The notes under the pieces were generated by a model. It worked only from the letters and a program-made list of their open reading frames with translations. It ran no database searches and was not told the origin of the DNA. Made by a program: the position numbers and the translations under genes. Source: Epinephelus fuscoguttatus (taxonomy: Eukaryota > Chordata > Actinopteri > Perciformes > Serranidae). Taken from it: a stretch of DNA of 64,000 bases. Where the stretch lies: assembly GCF_011397635.1 (NCBI RefSeq), contig NC_064773.1, positions 35,808,784 through 35,872,783 on the forward strand, read 5' to 3'. Shown piece by piece: positions 46,861 through 56,611 of this stretch. Numbering within the stretch: the stretch's first letter is position 1; every line of letters begins with the position of its first letter.

Positions 46861-47904
46861 AGAGACTCAAAATGGTATGTTGTTAACACTGAAAAAGGGT
46901 TCAGTGAAGAAGAATCTTATTTAATTTGAACATTACTATTAAATTGAAAGTTTTACATTATAGTGGTGCTAAAACTTTGATCGCATATTTGTTGAAACTT
47001 TATTATTTTAGTCAAAATAGATGCATTATTTTGATAATTGATTGTATTGGTGATTTATCAAGTAAAAATGCCATACATTTACTGATTCCATCTTCACTAA
47101 CATGCTATGATTGTTTTCCTTTTGTTTGTTCAAATCTAGTGGTGGAATGTAAGTAAGTACATTTACTCAAATACTGTACATGTGTACAAATTGGAGATAC
47201 TTGAGTACTTCCATTCTATACAATTTTATACTTCTACCCCACAATATCTGAAGCAAATATTGTGCTTTTCACTCCACTACATTTGTTTGACAGGTGTAGT
47301 TACTAGTTACTTTTAGATTACAATTTTTCATATCCTTTCTGTCCAGTGAAAACCATGTATCTCCAAATTTGGTGATTTTGATTTTAAATGTTTGTGATAA
47401 ACCAAAGGATGAAGTGTTCCTTTATGGGTTGAGGAAATTCTCCTCCTCCTGAAGCTAAACTATATAAAACCCTCTTGGATTAGGTAGAAAATGCACTGTC
47501 ACAAAGCTATAAACAGTAGTAATTTTAATCCAGAAACAGCAGATATAATAGAAGAACACTGACAAGGCACATTGTCCTGCAGAATGCGTACTTAAACTTT
47601 AAATACTTACAATACATTTTGCTCATTATACTTACATACTTTTACTTCAATAAGGTTATGAATGCATGATTTAGAAGACATTCAAATGACTTCCTTAGCC
47701 CAAATCACTTTTGGCTCTTATGACTTTAGACTTTGGCTTTATTTTTCCACACTTGGCGATTAAATTATTAGCAAATCAAACTTCGATAAATCTTTAAAAA
47801 AAACAAAAAAAAAGGTCTTCATTTGCAGGCTATGTAATAGGTGTCAAATGTTTTCTAATCAAGTTTAACTGTTTATTTTCCCTCTTCTTCTCTGCTCTTT
47901 TCAG
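46861..47904 (+). other. AT-rich spacer between the two element genes
   Basis: 3'UTR of the transposase and intron or promoter of the accessory gene. The 47150-47310 stretch (agtaagtacatttactcaaa ... cactccactacatttg) matches a common fish repeat I recall. No coding signal. Confidence 0.4.
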
Positions 47905-48895
47905 ACTTTGTTACTTTGGGTAGTTGCCTCCCCCAAAGAAGCTCGGCGAATCCAGCTTCCTGTGGGAATCTGTGGGCCAACTGATTAATGTGCTTAAGGA
48001 GAGACTTGAACTTGAAGGTGATTTTTCACTACAATTTGAGGATCCAGATTTTGGAAATGCACTCTGCAACTTGACAGCAATGTCTGAATTACCATCTGAG
48101 CGTGCAGTCCTGCATATTATGTGGGACTGTGATTCATCTCTACTTAACCAATCCAGTGACCATTCCACTGGTTCAGTCTCTTCTCTTGATACAGCCAGTG
48201 TTCACTCTGATTATTTCAGGTCCAGCTATACAGATTCCACCCAGAGCAATTTAAGGCATGTCACGGAGTGGCCCTCACCATTTCCTATCCCTAAGTTCTC
48301 ATACGATGTTGAGCTAAAATTGCGCAAGGGCAATGAGACATATGAAAAGTCAAAGAAAGGACTTGACGTGACAAGAGACATTAAAATGGAAATTTTGGAT
48401 AAAGTTGCACAGGCAATTTTTGAGATCAAAAGCTACCCTGAGAAAGAGGAACTTGAATCAGTTGCCTCTTCGCTGGTTCTCAAGTATCCCTGCCTGAAGG
48501 AGCCAGGTAGCATCACAGGCTACGATGGATGGAAAACAAGTATCAAGTACAAACTGGGAAACTACCGGTCAAAGCTGCGTCAGGCGGGCTGCAGTGAGGT
48601 AGATGTAAACAAGAAAAGAACAGCAGATGTGGATGACAGTCCTTTCACCCTCAAAAAGCCCAAACGTGGAGAGGTCAGTCATGTCCCAGATCATCCGCAA
48701 CACCATGATGATTCTACTCTTGAAGAGGAAAGAGTTGCTCTGGTCAACGAAATGAAGAAGAAGAAAAAGAACATGACACTGATCCGGCACAAGATGGGGC
48801 TGACATTTTCCCTGAGGCGGAGAGAGGTGGTGGAAGGGCAGCCTATGGTATCAGAGGTCCAGGAGAGATGGCCTGTGCTGTTTTCTGTTGAGGAG
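47905..48895 (+). pseudogene. Accessory gene exon A (PB1-like N-terminus)
   Basis: Acceptor ctcttttcag at 47895-47904; donor gtaagg at 48896. The frame begins TLLLWVVASPKEARRIQLPV, then shifts one or two bases near 47970 into VGQLINVLKERLELEGDFSL, QFEDPDFGNALCNLTAMSEL and so on. This looks like a ubiquitin/PB1-type fold (basic start, acidic QFEDPDF loop). A Ser-rich linker follows, then WPSPFPIPKFSYDVELKLRK, a helical region (DVTRDIKMEILDKVAQAIFE), a GYDGWKTSIKYKLGNYRSKL box, a KKP/K nuclear-type basic stretch, and EMKKKKKNMTLIRHKMGLTF SLRRREVV. I recall this protein family from teleost predictions labelled uncharacterised or SAMD3-like. Its role is unknown; partnership with the transposase is inferred from shared ends. 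Confidence 0.75.
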
Positions 48896-49444
48896 GTAAG
48901 GTTTTTCCACTTTTTTTAAATACTCATTACAGTGTGTATAATTTGCCAGGAGTAATTATACTATATTTTGACTATAATTGAAGAAATGCAGGATCTGCTA
49001 TTAGGGGCAACAGATATATTGGCAAACACCACTACAGATCCCTCAACACAGTGCACCCCACTACACCATCAGTCCCTAAATTTTTAATACCAGCTTGTTT
49101 TTTTTTTTTTTTTTAATACCCCAAAGAGTGTCACTTACAGGAACTGTCTAACAGGAAACAATGGATGTGTCATGGTCTGATTTGTATTGAATTGTCAACC
49201 CTCAATATTCAGGTTACCAAATACCATGCTTAGTAATAAAAAAAAATTAAATTTAAATGAACATAATTATGCATAAGGGTGCACAGGAAAAGATGCAAGC
49301 ATGAGACATTGTGCATGACAAGTGTGGCAGACCCTGCAGCTTGTGACCAGCTGACAAGTAGGTGATGTTACAGTTATTACAATCAAATTGCATTGTTTTG
49401 TATTTGTATTATATTGTTGTGTTGTATTTGTTTGTATTGTTCAG

Positions 49445-49611
49445 GTATCTGAAGAGTTTCATCGGATCACTGGCAAAGACCTCCTGGGGACTTTCGGTGC
49501 ATCTCTTGAGAAATATGTGCCTCGCTGCCTCGCCTGCTGAGACTGTACTGGGCTAGGAGGGGAGCTTTTGGTCAGAAGATGGATGATCTCCTGGAAAAGC
49601 TTGATGAACAG
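49445..49611 (+). pseudogene. Accessory gene exon B
   Basis: Acceptor ttgttcag before 49445; donor gtgcat (weak, followed by (TA)n) at 49612. Encodes VSEEFHRITGKDLLGTFGAS LEKYVPR, then a 2-base insertion in the repeated cctcgctgcctcgcctgctg shifts the frame into LLRLYWARRGAFGQKMDDLLEKLDEQ (written here without a break only to name the region; the change is near 49530). Length 167 bp = 165 + 2, consistent with phase-0 boundaries before damage. The last 62 bp are repeated inverted at 51286-51347. Confidence 0.75.
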
Positions 49612-49642
49612 GTGCATATATATATATATATATATATAGATA

Positions 49643-51266
49643 CATAAGTACAGGCCAAAAGTTTGGACACACCTTGTCATTCAATGCGTTTTCTTTATTT
49701 TCATGACTATTTACATTGTAGATTCTCACTGAAGGCATCAAAACTATGAATGAACACATGTGGAGTTATGTACTTAAGAAAAAAAGGTGAAATAACTGAA
49801 AACATGTTTTATATTCTAGTTTCTTCAAAATAGCCACTCTTTGCTCTGATTACTGCTTTGCACACTCTTGGCATTCTCTCCATGAGCTTCAAGAGGTAGT
49901 CACCTGAAATGGTTTTCCAACAGTCTTGAAGGAGTTCCCAGAGGTGTTTAGCACTTGTTGGCCCCTTTGCCTTCACTCTGCGGTCCAGCTCACCCCAAAC
50001 CATCTCGATTGGGTTCAAGTCCGGTGACTGTGGAGGCCAGGTCATCTGCCGCAGCACTCCATCACTCTCCTTCTTGGTCAAATAGCCCTTACACAGCCTG
50101 GAGGTGTGTTTGGGGTCATTGTCCTGTTGAAAAATAAATGATCGTCCAACTAAACGCAAACCGGATGGGATGGCATGTCGCTGCAGGATGCTGTGGTAGC
50201 CATGCTGGTTCAGTGTGCCTTCAATTTTGAATAAATCCCCAACAGTGTCACCAGCAAAACACCCCCACACCATCACACCTCCTCCTCCATGCTTCACAGT
50301 GGGAACCAGACATGTGGAATCCATCCGTTCACCTTTTCTGCGTCTCACAAAGACACGGCGGTTGGAACCAAAGATCTCAAATTTGGACTCATCAGACCAA
50401 AGCACAGATTTCCACTGGTCTAATGTCCATTCCTTGTGTTTCTTGGCCCAAACAAATCTCTTCTGCTTGTTGCCTCTCCTGAGCAGTGGTTTCCTAGCAG
50501 CTATTTGACCATGAAGGCCTGATTCGCGCAGTCTCCTCTTAACAGCTGTTCTAGAGATGGGTCTGCTGCTAGAATTCTGTGTGGCATTCATCTGGTCTCT
50601 GATCTGAGCTGCTGTTAACTTGCGATTTCTGAGGCTGGTGACTCGGATGAACTTATCCTCAGAGGTGACTCTTGGTCTTCCTTTCCTGGGTCGGTCCTCG
50701 TGTGTGCCAGTTTCGTTGTAGCGCTTGATGGTTTTTGCGACTCCACTTGGGGACACATTTAAAGTTTTTGCAATTTTCCGGACTGACTGACCTTCATTTC
50801 TTAAAGTAATGATGGCCACTCGTTTTTCTTTAGTTAGCTGATTGGTTCTTGCCATAATATGAATTTTAACAGTTGTCCAATAGGGCTGTCGGCTGTGTAT
50901 TAACCTGACTTCTGCACAACACAACTGATGGTCCCAACCCCATTGATAAAGCAAGAAATTCCACTAATTAACCCTGATAAGGCACACCTGTGAAGTGGAA
51001 ACCATTTCAGGTGACTACCTCTTGAAGCTCATGGAGAGAATGCCAAGAGTGTGCAAAGCAGTAATCAGAGCAAAGGGTGGCTATTTTGAAGAAACTAGAA
51101 TATAAAACATGTTTTCAGTTATTTCACCTTTTTTTGTTAAGTACATAACTCCACGTGTTCATTCATAGTTTTGATGCCTTCAGTGAGAATCTACAATGTA
51201 AATAGTCATGAAAATAAAGAAAACGCATTGAATGAGAAGGTGTGTCCAAACTTTTGGCCTGTACTG
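49643..51266 (-). mobile_element. Tc1-like transposon, copy 2 (transposase intact)
   Basis: Long inverted repeats (~280 bp; aggccaaaagtttggacaca left, tgtgtccaaacttttggcct right), flanked by TA at 49641-49642 and 51267-51268. Length 1624 bp. A different family from copy 1. It lies 31 bp beyond the exon B donor, in the (TA)n of the intron. Left terminal bases (cataagtacagg) differ slightly from the right (cagtacagg). Confidence 0.92.
49809..50855 (-). CDS. Tc1 transposase (DD34E), apparently intact
   Basis: 348 codons from the ATG at 50855-50853 (MARTNQLTKEKRVAIITL); the frame is open 33 codons further upstream, but homologues start here. N-terminal HTH: GQSVRKIAKTLNVSPSGVAK; linker GRPRVTS; second HTH LTAAQIRDQMNA...ISRTAVKRRL. 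Catalytic domain: WSDESKFEIFG (Asp1), GGGGVMVWGCFAG, FQQDNDPKHTS (Asp2), PPQSPDLNPIEMVWGELDR (Glu, 34 residues after Asp2). Ends ..AVIRAKSGYFEETRI with the stop inside the inverted repeat region. No frameshift or internal stop. It cuts and pastes at TA sites. Whether it is expressed cannot be judged. Confidence 0.93.
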   Translation of the reverse strand: MARTNQLTKEKRVAIITLRNEGQSVRKIAKTLNVSPSGVAKTIKRYNETGTHEDRPRKGRPRVTSEDKFIRVTSLRNRKLTAAQIRDQMNATQNSSSRPISRTAVKRRLRESGLHGQIAARKPLLRRGNKQKRFVWAKKHKEWTLDQWKSVLWSDESKFEIFGSNRRVFVRRRKGERMDSTCLVPTVKHGGGGVMVWGCFAGDTVGDLFKIEGTLNQHGYHSILQRHAIPSGLRLVGRSFIFQQDNDPKHTSRLCKGYLTKKESDGVLRQMTWPPQSPDLNPIEMVWGELDRRVKAKGPTSAKHLWELLQDCWKTISGDYLLKLMERMPRVCKAVIRAKSGYFEETRI

Positions 51267-51347
51267 TATATATATATATATGCACCTGTTCATCAAGCTT
51301 TTCCAGGAGATCATCCATCTTCTGACCAAAAGCTCCCCTCCTAGCCC

Positions 51348-52351
51348 CTCTTAGACATACACCTTTTGCTTTCTAAAGCAAGCAAGTTTGGGGATTAATG
51401 GCCTGCCTTTATTTTGACTTTCAACTCATGAGCACTTGATACATTCAGCAGCCTAATGGCAAGGACACACTGTCTACCTGAGAAAGCATGGGGGTCGCAC
51501 AACCATGGTGCCCATGTTAACAGGTTTGAGCAGTTTGCGGCTACTGTGACTCTTTATCCAGAGATTCATGGTCTCAGCCCTTTTTTGTCATGTGACTTTT
51601 GTGGTTCTTGGCAAAAAATGCAAAATGATCTGTTGACAATCATATCAATATCATACCAGCAACATGACACCTTTTACTACAATTTGGATGTCTATCTGTA
51701 GAATATGTCGCAAAATGTCGAAAAAATTGGGTGAAGCGCAGTATTTCTTTCAGTTCACACTGCTTTCTGGTTCAGCAGCTTCTGGTTACAACTCATATAA
51801 ATATCCTATGCAAACTCAAAATTGAAAGATAGGGGTGGCAGTTGCAGCGCGGCAGTAGCGGTGCTGCAGCAGCAACACTGTGTGTGGACACCACATGTGT
51901 GAGCCACAGCAGTTCAGTGAGGTAGCTGTCATGCACAGAGGTAGGACAATGCGGCCCGAGCATAAGGAGTCCACCGCCTTTTGGTGAGTTGAAAAGTAGA
52001 AAAAATAAGTGCTCTTTTATCTCGTATTCTTAGGAGAGCATCAATATACTTTTCTCATGAGACAGAAACTGCAGTAAAAAGACACTTTGGTGGATGTGTC
52101 AGTAAATGGATGTTGACCGACATTGCTTGGTGTACATTATTTTTAGCTTGGTGTACATTATTTTTAATTTGTAAAAATATTAAGTAAAATCGTCTGCAGG
52201 ATTGTTTTTGTCTTTTTTACTTCAGCATGTGACGGGGGTTTGACCTTTGCTTTTCCCTCATTACTATACAGGATTTCTGTTTTTTTCATTCATTCACTGC
52301 AGCCCTATACTAATTGACATGCTTGCGTGTTTTCCACCGGATTCTCTTCAG
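51348..52351. other. Intron of the accessory gene, unassigned
   Basis: No coding match. 51840-51920 is gc-rich (gcggcagtagcggtgctgca). A 20-bp tandem echo (gcttggtgtacattattttt) is at 52126-52165. Confidence 0.4.
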
Positions 52352-52447
52352 ACATCTGACATTGTGTCTTACCGAAAGACAGCAGCACTGAGAGGCCTGC
52401 CCATTTTTGTCCGGGATGACGAAACTACATTTTTCCTGACATGTTTG
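52352..52447 (+). CDS. Accessory gene exon C
   Basis: Acceptor ttctcttcag, donor gtaagt. 96 bp, phase 0 at both ends, no damage: TSDIVSYRKTAALRGLPIFV RDDETTFFLTCL. In the recalled family this K(S/T)AALRGLP.F.R.D...FF.TC segment directly precedes the C-terminal domain, supporting the exon order. Confidence 0.75.
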
Positions 52448-53202
52448 GTAAGTAATAGTAATTGCAGGAAATAGATTTTAAAAAAATGCAAGCAATATTG
52501 CTTAATGTAACTTACACATTTAGAGTATGATCTCATAGCTGATCCTAATCATTTTTTGCATAATATACTTTGTGGAAGATTTTATTTTATGCTTAGAGAT
52601 ATTTTAAGGATGAGTTCCTCCAAAATGAAAAATAAAACACCTCCTCCCAGTGAAGTTCATAAGTTGGAGTTTTCTATGGCTTTAGCTCCCGTTTTCTGCT
52701 GAGGGACAACAGCCAACCTGAAACAGCTGGCTTTTTGTTTGCTGGTGTTCTTTGGCAGAAAATGCTTCTTAAGATGACTAGAAAGCAACACACAAACACA
52801 TGCTTGGTCTCGTTGTGGTGCAGGGAATAAAATAATCCATTAATTAATGAATCAGTGCAGAGCCGGCTGCTTCTCCAAACTGGGAGCGTGCTGACCACCA
52901 TCTAGTTTAGGTAATACACTGACACTGAAAGCTGTTGCGTGTCAGTACCTCAGTCAACTCCATTTCAAAGAATCCAAAACTCATCACAATAAAGTTGGTG
53001 GGTGATAACAACAGTGTCATTGTGTTTTGAAATAGATGCTGCTGTTGAGTCATGAATTTTAACAAATCTTTGTAAAACTTCCACAAGCTGAATGGCAGGG
53101 GTCTGTAAAATGGTACTAAAGTTAAAGTTCAGATCAGTAGAAATGAATTTTATCTTTTGCTTTGCCTTAGCACTAAATCATGCATCTGTTACTTTTCCTC
53201 AG

Positions 53203-53514
53203 GACACTGACCATGAACAAAGGATGCTCAGAGGTGTGTCTGTTGCCATCCTCACCATCGTAGAAGATGATGATGCCGCCATATCACCAAATGTTCAAGA
53301 CATGGCTGTTGTGTTGGAGGGGGCCGTCATGCTGCATGACCTACCAGACCTCTGTACTGCTTTTGCATATCTCTTTGGCCTTCTGTATGCCATGAACATT
53401 GAATATCCGAAGCAGATGAGGTACACCTTTGAAGCAGTCCAGACTATCTTTTTCGAGCTTGGCTCTCGATGCTCACAGCGCACGAGATCTCTGAAAACAA
53501 AGCTTTGGCTGTGA
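53203..53514 (+). CDS. Accessory gene last exon
   Basis: Acceptor cttttcctcag, stop TGA at 53512-53514. Encodes DTDHEQRMLRGVSVAILTIV, EDDDAAISPNVQDMAVVLEG, AVMLHDLPDLCTAFAYLFGL, LYAMNIEYPKQMRYTFEAVQ and a C-terminal FFELGSRCSQRTRSLKTKLW L. It is undamaged. The mostly helical C-terminal domain, with DL.....YLFGLLYA.NI.YP, is strongly conserved in the family as I remember it. No enzyme motif is seen. Confidence 0.75.
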   Translation, partial: DTDHEQRMLRGVSVAILTIVEDDDAAISPNVQDMAVVLEGAVMLHDLPDLCTAFAYLFGLLYAMNIEYPKQMRYTFEAVQTIFFELGSRCSQRTRSLKTKLWL

Positions 53515-53959
53515 ATGTTTATGGGGAAACCAGAAATGACTTTAACCTTAGTTTAACCTGTTCGTGTGTGTTGTGGTTAGTGCTCATGTTAAGTTTCACA
53601 GCCATTCAGCCAGTCATTTTAAGCATGTATGTCCCCTCTGGCTCTGAGATTCTCAAAATTTGTGTCATTTGCCACTTCACAGGAGGCACATAACCAGTGT
53701 TTTATCTGTTCAAATTCATTGTGAGTGTTTACACAGCTTTTAATTGGTGTATTCTTTTGTGGTAAGTGCTCATTTAAAATATCACTGTATGGCTATACTT
53801 GCACATCTGATTTCAGTATGTATGTTTGAGGCATTGTCAGTAGCTATTTCACATAAAGCTCTGGATTTTAGTGTTTGAGGCCCAGTGGGATTTGTCCCTA
53901 TATTCAGTCATGGACCTTTTGTTTACGGTCAACAATATAGTTATGTGACAAAATGTTTA

Positions 53960-54277
53960 GGGCGGCTGTGGCTCAGAGGTAGAGCGGGTCGTCCACCAAT
54001 CGAAAGATCAGTGGTTCGATCCCAGGCTCCTCCAGGCTGCATGTCGAAGTGTCCTTGAGCAAGATACTGAACCCCAAATTGCTCCCGATGACTGTTCCAT
54101 CGGTGTGTGAGTGTGTTAAAACTGAGTAGCAGGTGGCACCTTGTATGGTAGCCTCGGCCACCAGTGTATGAATGTGTGTGTGAATGGGTGAACGTGACTC
54201 GTAGTGTAAAAAGCGCTTTGAGTGGTCACTAGATGACTAGAAAGGCGCTATACAAATGCAGGTCCATCCATCCATTT
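53960..54277 (+). mobile_element. tRNA-derived SINE, full-length copy
   Basis: Head gggcggctgtggctcagagg (A box tggctcagaggtag) and tggttcgatcccagg (B box ggttcgatccc) 30-35 bases apart give an intact polymerase III promoter. A conserved central region (ccttgagcaagatactgaac ... cggccaccagtg) and the LINE-like tail gcgctttgagtggtcactag ... aggcgctatacaaatgc follow, then a (CCAT)n end. Confidence 0.85.
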
Positions 54278-54510
54278 AATCTTTGTGTATATTGCACATT
54301 GAGCCCAGACTTACCTCATGTCCAGGAGATGTTTATTTGAAACAATAAACCTGGTTTCAGCTAATCTTCAGCTGTGTGCTCTTTATTTTTTTTAGTCATT
54401 TATTTATGTAGCATTCCTTAAATGCAATTAAAGCAACATAAATTTTACTTTAAAAGGCTGAGTTTTAGACTCAGAATTGTATGTTTAAGGAAAGGAAGGA
54501 AATTTAAGGA

Positions 54511-54694
54511 AATCTGTGTCTATTGAACACGGAAATGCATGGCATTGAAGCAAGAATTTCATTGTTAGCCTGACAGGAATAGCTTAATTAGGTGAACAAG
54601 AAAATCTGTGTCTATGGAACGTGGAAATGCGTGGCATTGAAGCAAGAATTTCACTGTTAGCCTGACAGGAATATCTTAATTAGGTGAACAAGAA
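54511..54694. repeat. 92-bp tandem duplication near the element's right end
   Basis: Two adjacent units (54511-54602, 54603-54694) from aatctgtgtctatt/gga to ttaattaggtgaacaag, with a handful of differences. It lies ~145 bp inside the CACTA terminus, where subterminal binding repeats are usual. Confidence 0.85.
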
Positions 54695-54841
54695 AATCCA
54701 AGTTGGCAGAACTCTTTCCTAAACTTGTAAACCTAAGTAAAGTCAACAACAGTAGTCAAAAGTTGAGAAAACTCAAAAATCTATTGCATCATGTTGCCTT
54801 GATAATTTGAGTTTTTGCAAGGTTTTCTTTTTTACAGTGTG

Positions 54842-56602
54842 TGACTTTCCCTTGGAGATGCATGTTCAGAACCGTGTGAACATTGAGTGAATTTTGAGAC
54901 ATTTTAAGGTACGTCCTCACCATGTTTTCTCCTAAACCAAACCACAGTAACTTCACTTGCCTGAAGATAACCTCTGTTACATCACGGTAATTATGTAACT
55001 TTACGTTAAGGACCTAACTTCATTGGTGGAGCACTAATTCGTAGGATATTGTATCAACTGCTTTTTCGTAGGATATGAACTGCTCTATGAGGACATGTCA
55101 AACTGGGACAGAGCACACAGTTACTGTATGTGAAGAGAGTTTTTTTTTTGCAGTGTTTTCAGTTTTTGATTAATAGTGTATTTTCAGGAATATTTTGCAG
55201 TGTAATATTAATAAAGGTAAACAAAAACTACTAAAGCTCCATAAGGAACAATGGAAGGATGAAAATTTGAATAAGTCGAAGCTCAGAAACTACATCCAAA
55301 TCAAAAGGAGATTACCACACAGACCCTTATTTAAAAATTGTCTGACAGAGAGGGCTGAGGTCCCTATGAGGGAAATTATGATTTGTGATATAGGGCTTTA
55401 TAAATAAAACTGATTTGAACTGAAAAATTAAAGTTATGGCGGCAAAAGTCTGATTTCAGTTGGCAGGAGGGGTGGTAGATGGATACAACAACCAACTTTC
55501 ACCCAGGAGGCCAGTGTTCACTTCCTGTATGTTTGTACAGCCAAACCCTGTTCTTTTTTCCTACGCCCATCCACATGCTTTTCTTGCATAAACCCAACCA
55601 CGTGTGTTTGTGTTGGCAAAATGTAACCATGTGCATTTGTTGTTGAAGGAAAAAAGGCATTGATTCACAATGTTGGACCAACATAGTGCGTTTATTTTGA
55701 AAGACACTGGATGCAAACAGTACATTTCCTCTGAAAACATGTTTTTTGAAAAAAAGACAATGCATATAAAAGGAATAACTTGACACAGTATCCCAACAAC
55801 CAATGCACCCAAGGTACCTTGCATGTCTTATCTGGATGTGAAAAGTCTATGACCAAATGTCAATATGTGATGAGGTCGGGGTGAGAATGTGTTGACCTTG
55901 CCACTGGCATTTGAGGTGGGCAGATACAAAGGGATTCCTGGGGAACAGCATGTAGATGATTCTTTGTGATCTTGTTGTTGAGAATGAATTTCATTTTGTG
56001 CTGCTGGACTGCTATTTTAAAGCCTCGAGTTAAGCATTTGGGTTGTTGCTATTTATTTATTTATTTTTTGGCCGTTAGTGACCATACAGTATTTGGATGA
56101 GACGGTGGAGCTGTGGAAGAGCAAGGGGTGGACCTGACTCAGAGTGCTGCAACACCTTGCAGACACCCTGTCACTCAAGCGGTCCTTAAATATGCCTAAC
56201 TTTGAGCCTTAAGAAAATGTAAATGAGGGAGTCATAAAGAATCTAACCCCCTGTACAGTTGTTATTAATGTTGACATTAACTGTAGAAACCAAAAGATAT
56301 TTTTTGAACCAGGCTGTAAACATGTATATTTCTGCTGAAAAGTTGTCCATTTTACCATGGGGACCATGGAGATTGACTCTGTTCTGGAGCTACCCTCAAG
56401 TGGATGTTCAATGAACTGTAGTTTTTGGCACTTCTGCACTGGCTTCATTGCTCAGCCTCAGAGGTTGCCACTTGCTTGGGACATGAGGGAGCAATAAGTA
56501 CCCATCTGCAGCCTGCAGTTGGGGGCGGGCTTAGGGGCGGGGTTAAAAGTCGATTGTGATTGGTTGAAAGTCGAATCTGGGCGGGGTTAAACATTGATTG
56601 TG
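54842..56602. other. Unassigned flanking sequence
   Basis: The plus-strand frame 55195-55407 (basic, 70 residues) has no domain I recognise. Minus frames at 55499-55824 are overlapping and unsupported. No repeat named. Confidence 0.3.
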
Positions 56603-56611
56603 ATTGGTCGC

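Larger units (their letters stand above)
49550..51347. repeat. Inverted duplication of host exon flanking Tc1 copy 2
   Basis: Outside the TA-bounded Tc1, bases 49550-49642 (exon B end plus (TA)n) reappear as their reverse complement at 51269-51347, from gggctaggaggggagctttt to ggtgcatatata. The total palindrome arms including the Tc1 repeats are ~370 bp each. Confidence 0.85.
41652..54839 (+). mobile_element. CACTA/EnSpm-type DNA transposon, ~13.2 kb, two genes
   Basis: The left end is CACTGTAAAAACGATAAC and the right end, read inverted, is CACTGTAAAAAAGAAAAC. Both match the CACTG... terminus of animal EnSpm/CACTA elements. TG flanks both sides (41650-41651 and 54840-54841), fitting a 2-bp duplication. 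Between them, all on the plus strand, lie a 5' non-coding exon, a zinc-finger transposase gene and an accessory gene with PB1-like N-terminus. Nested insertions are a dispersed repeat (~42340-43270), a helicase-fragment element (46273-46815), a Tc1 (49643-51266) and a SINE (53960-54277). That one element spans both genes is an inference from the ends plus the gene content; each end alone is only ~15 bp of inverted repeat. Confidence 0.65.

Noticed and set aside
53960..54035. tRNA gene
   Set aside because: A and B boxes are present, but the cloverleaf is imperfect and it continues into a SINE body repeated elsewhere in the window.
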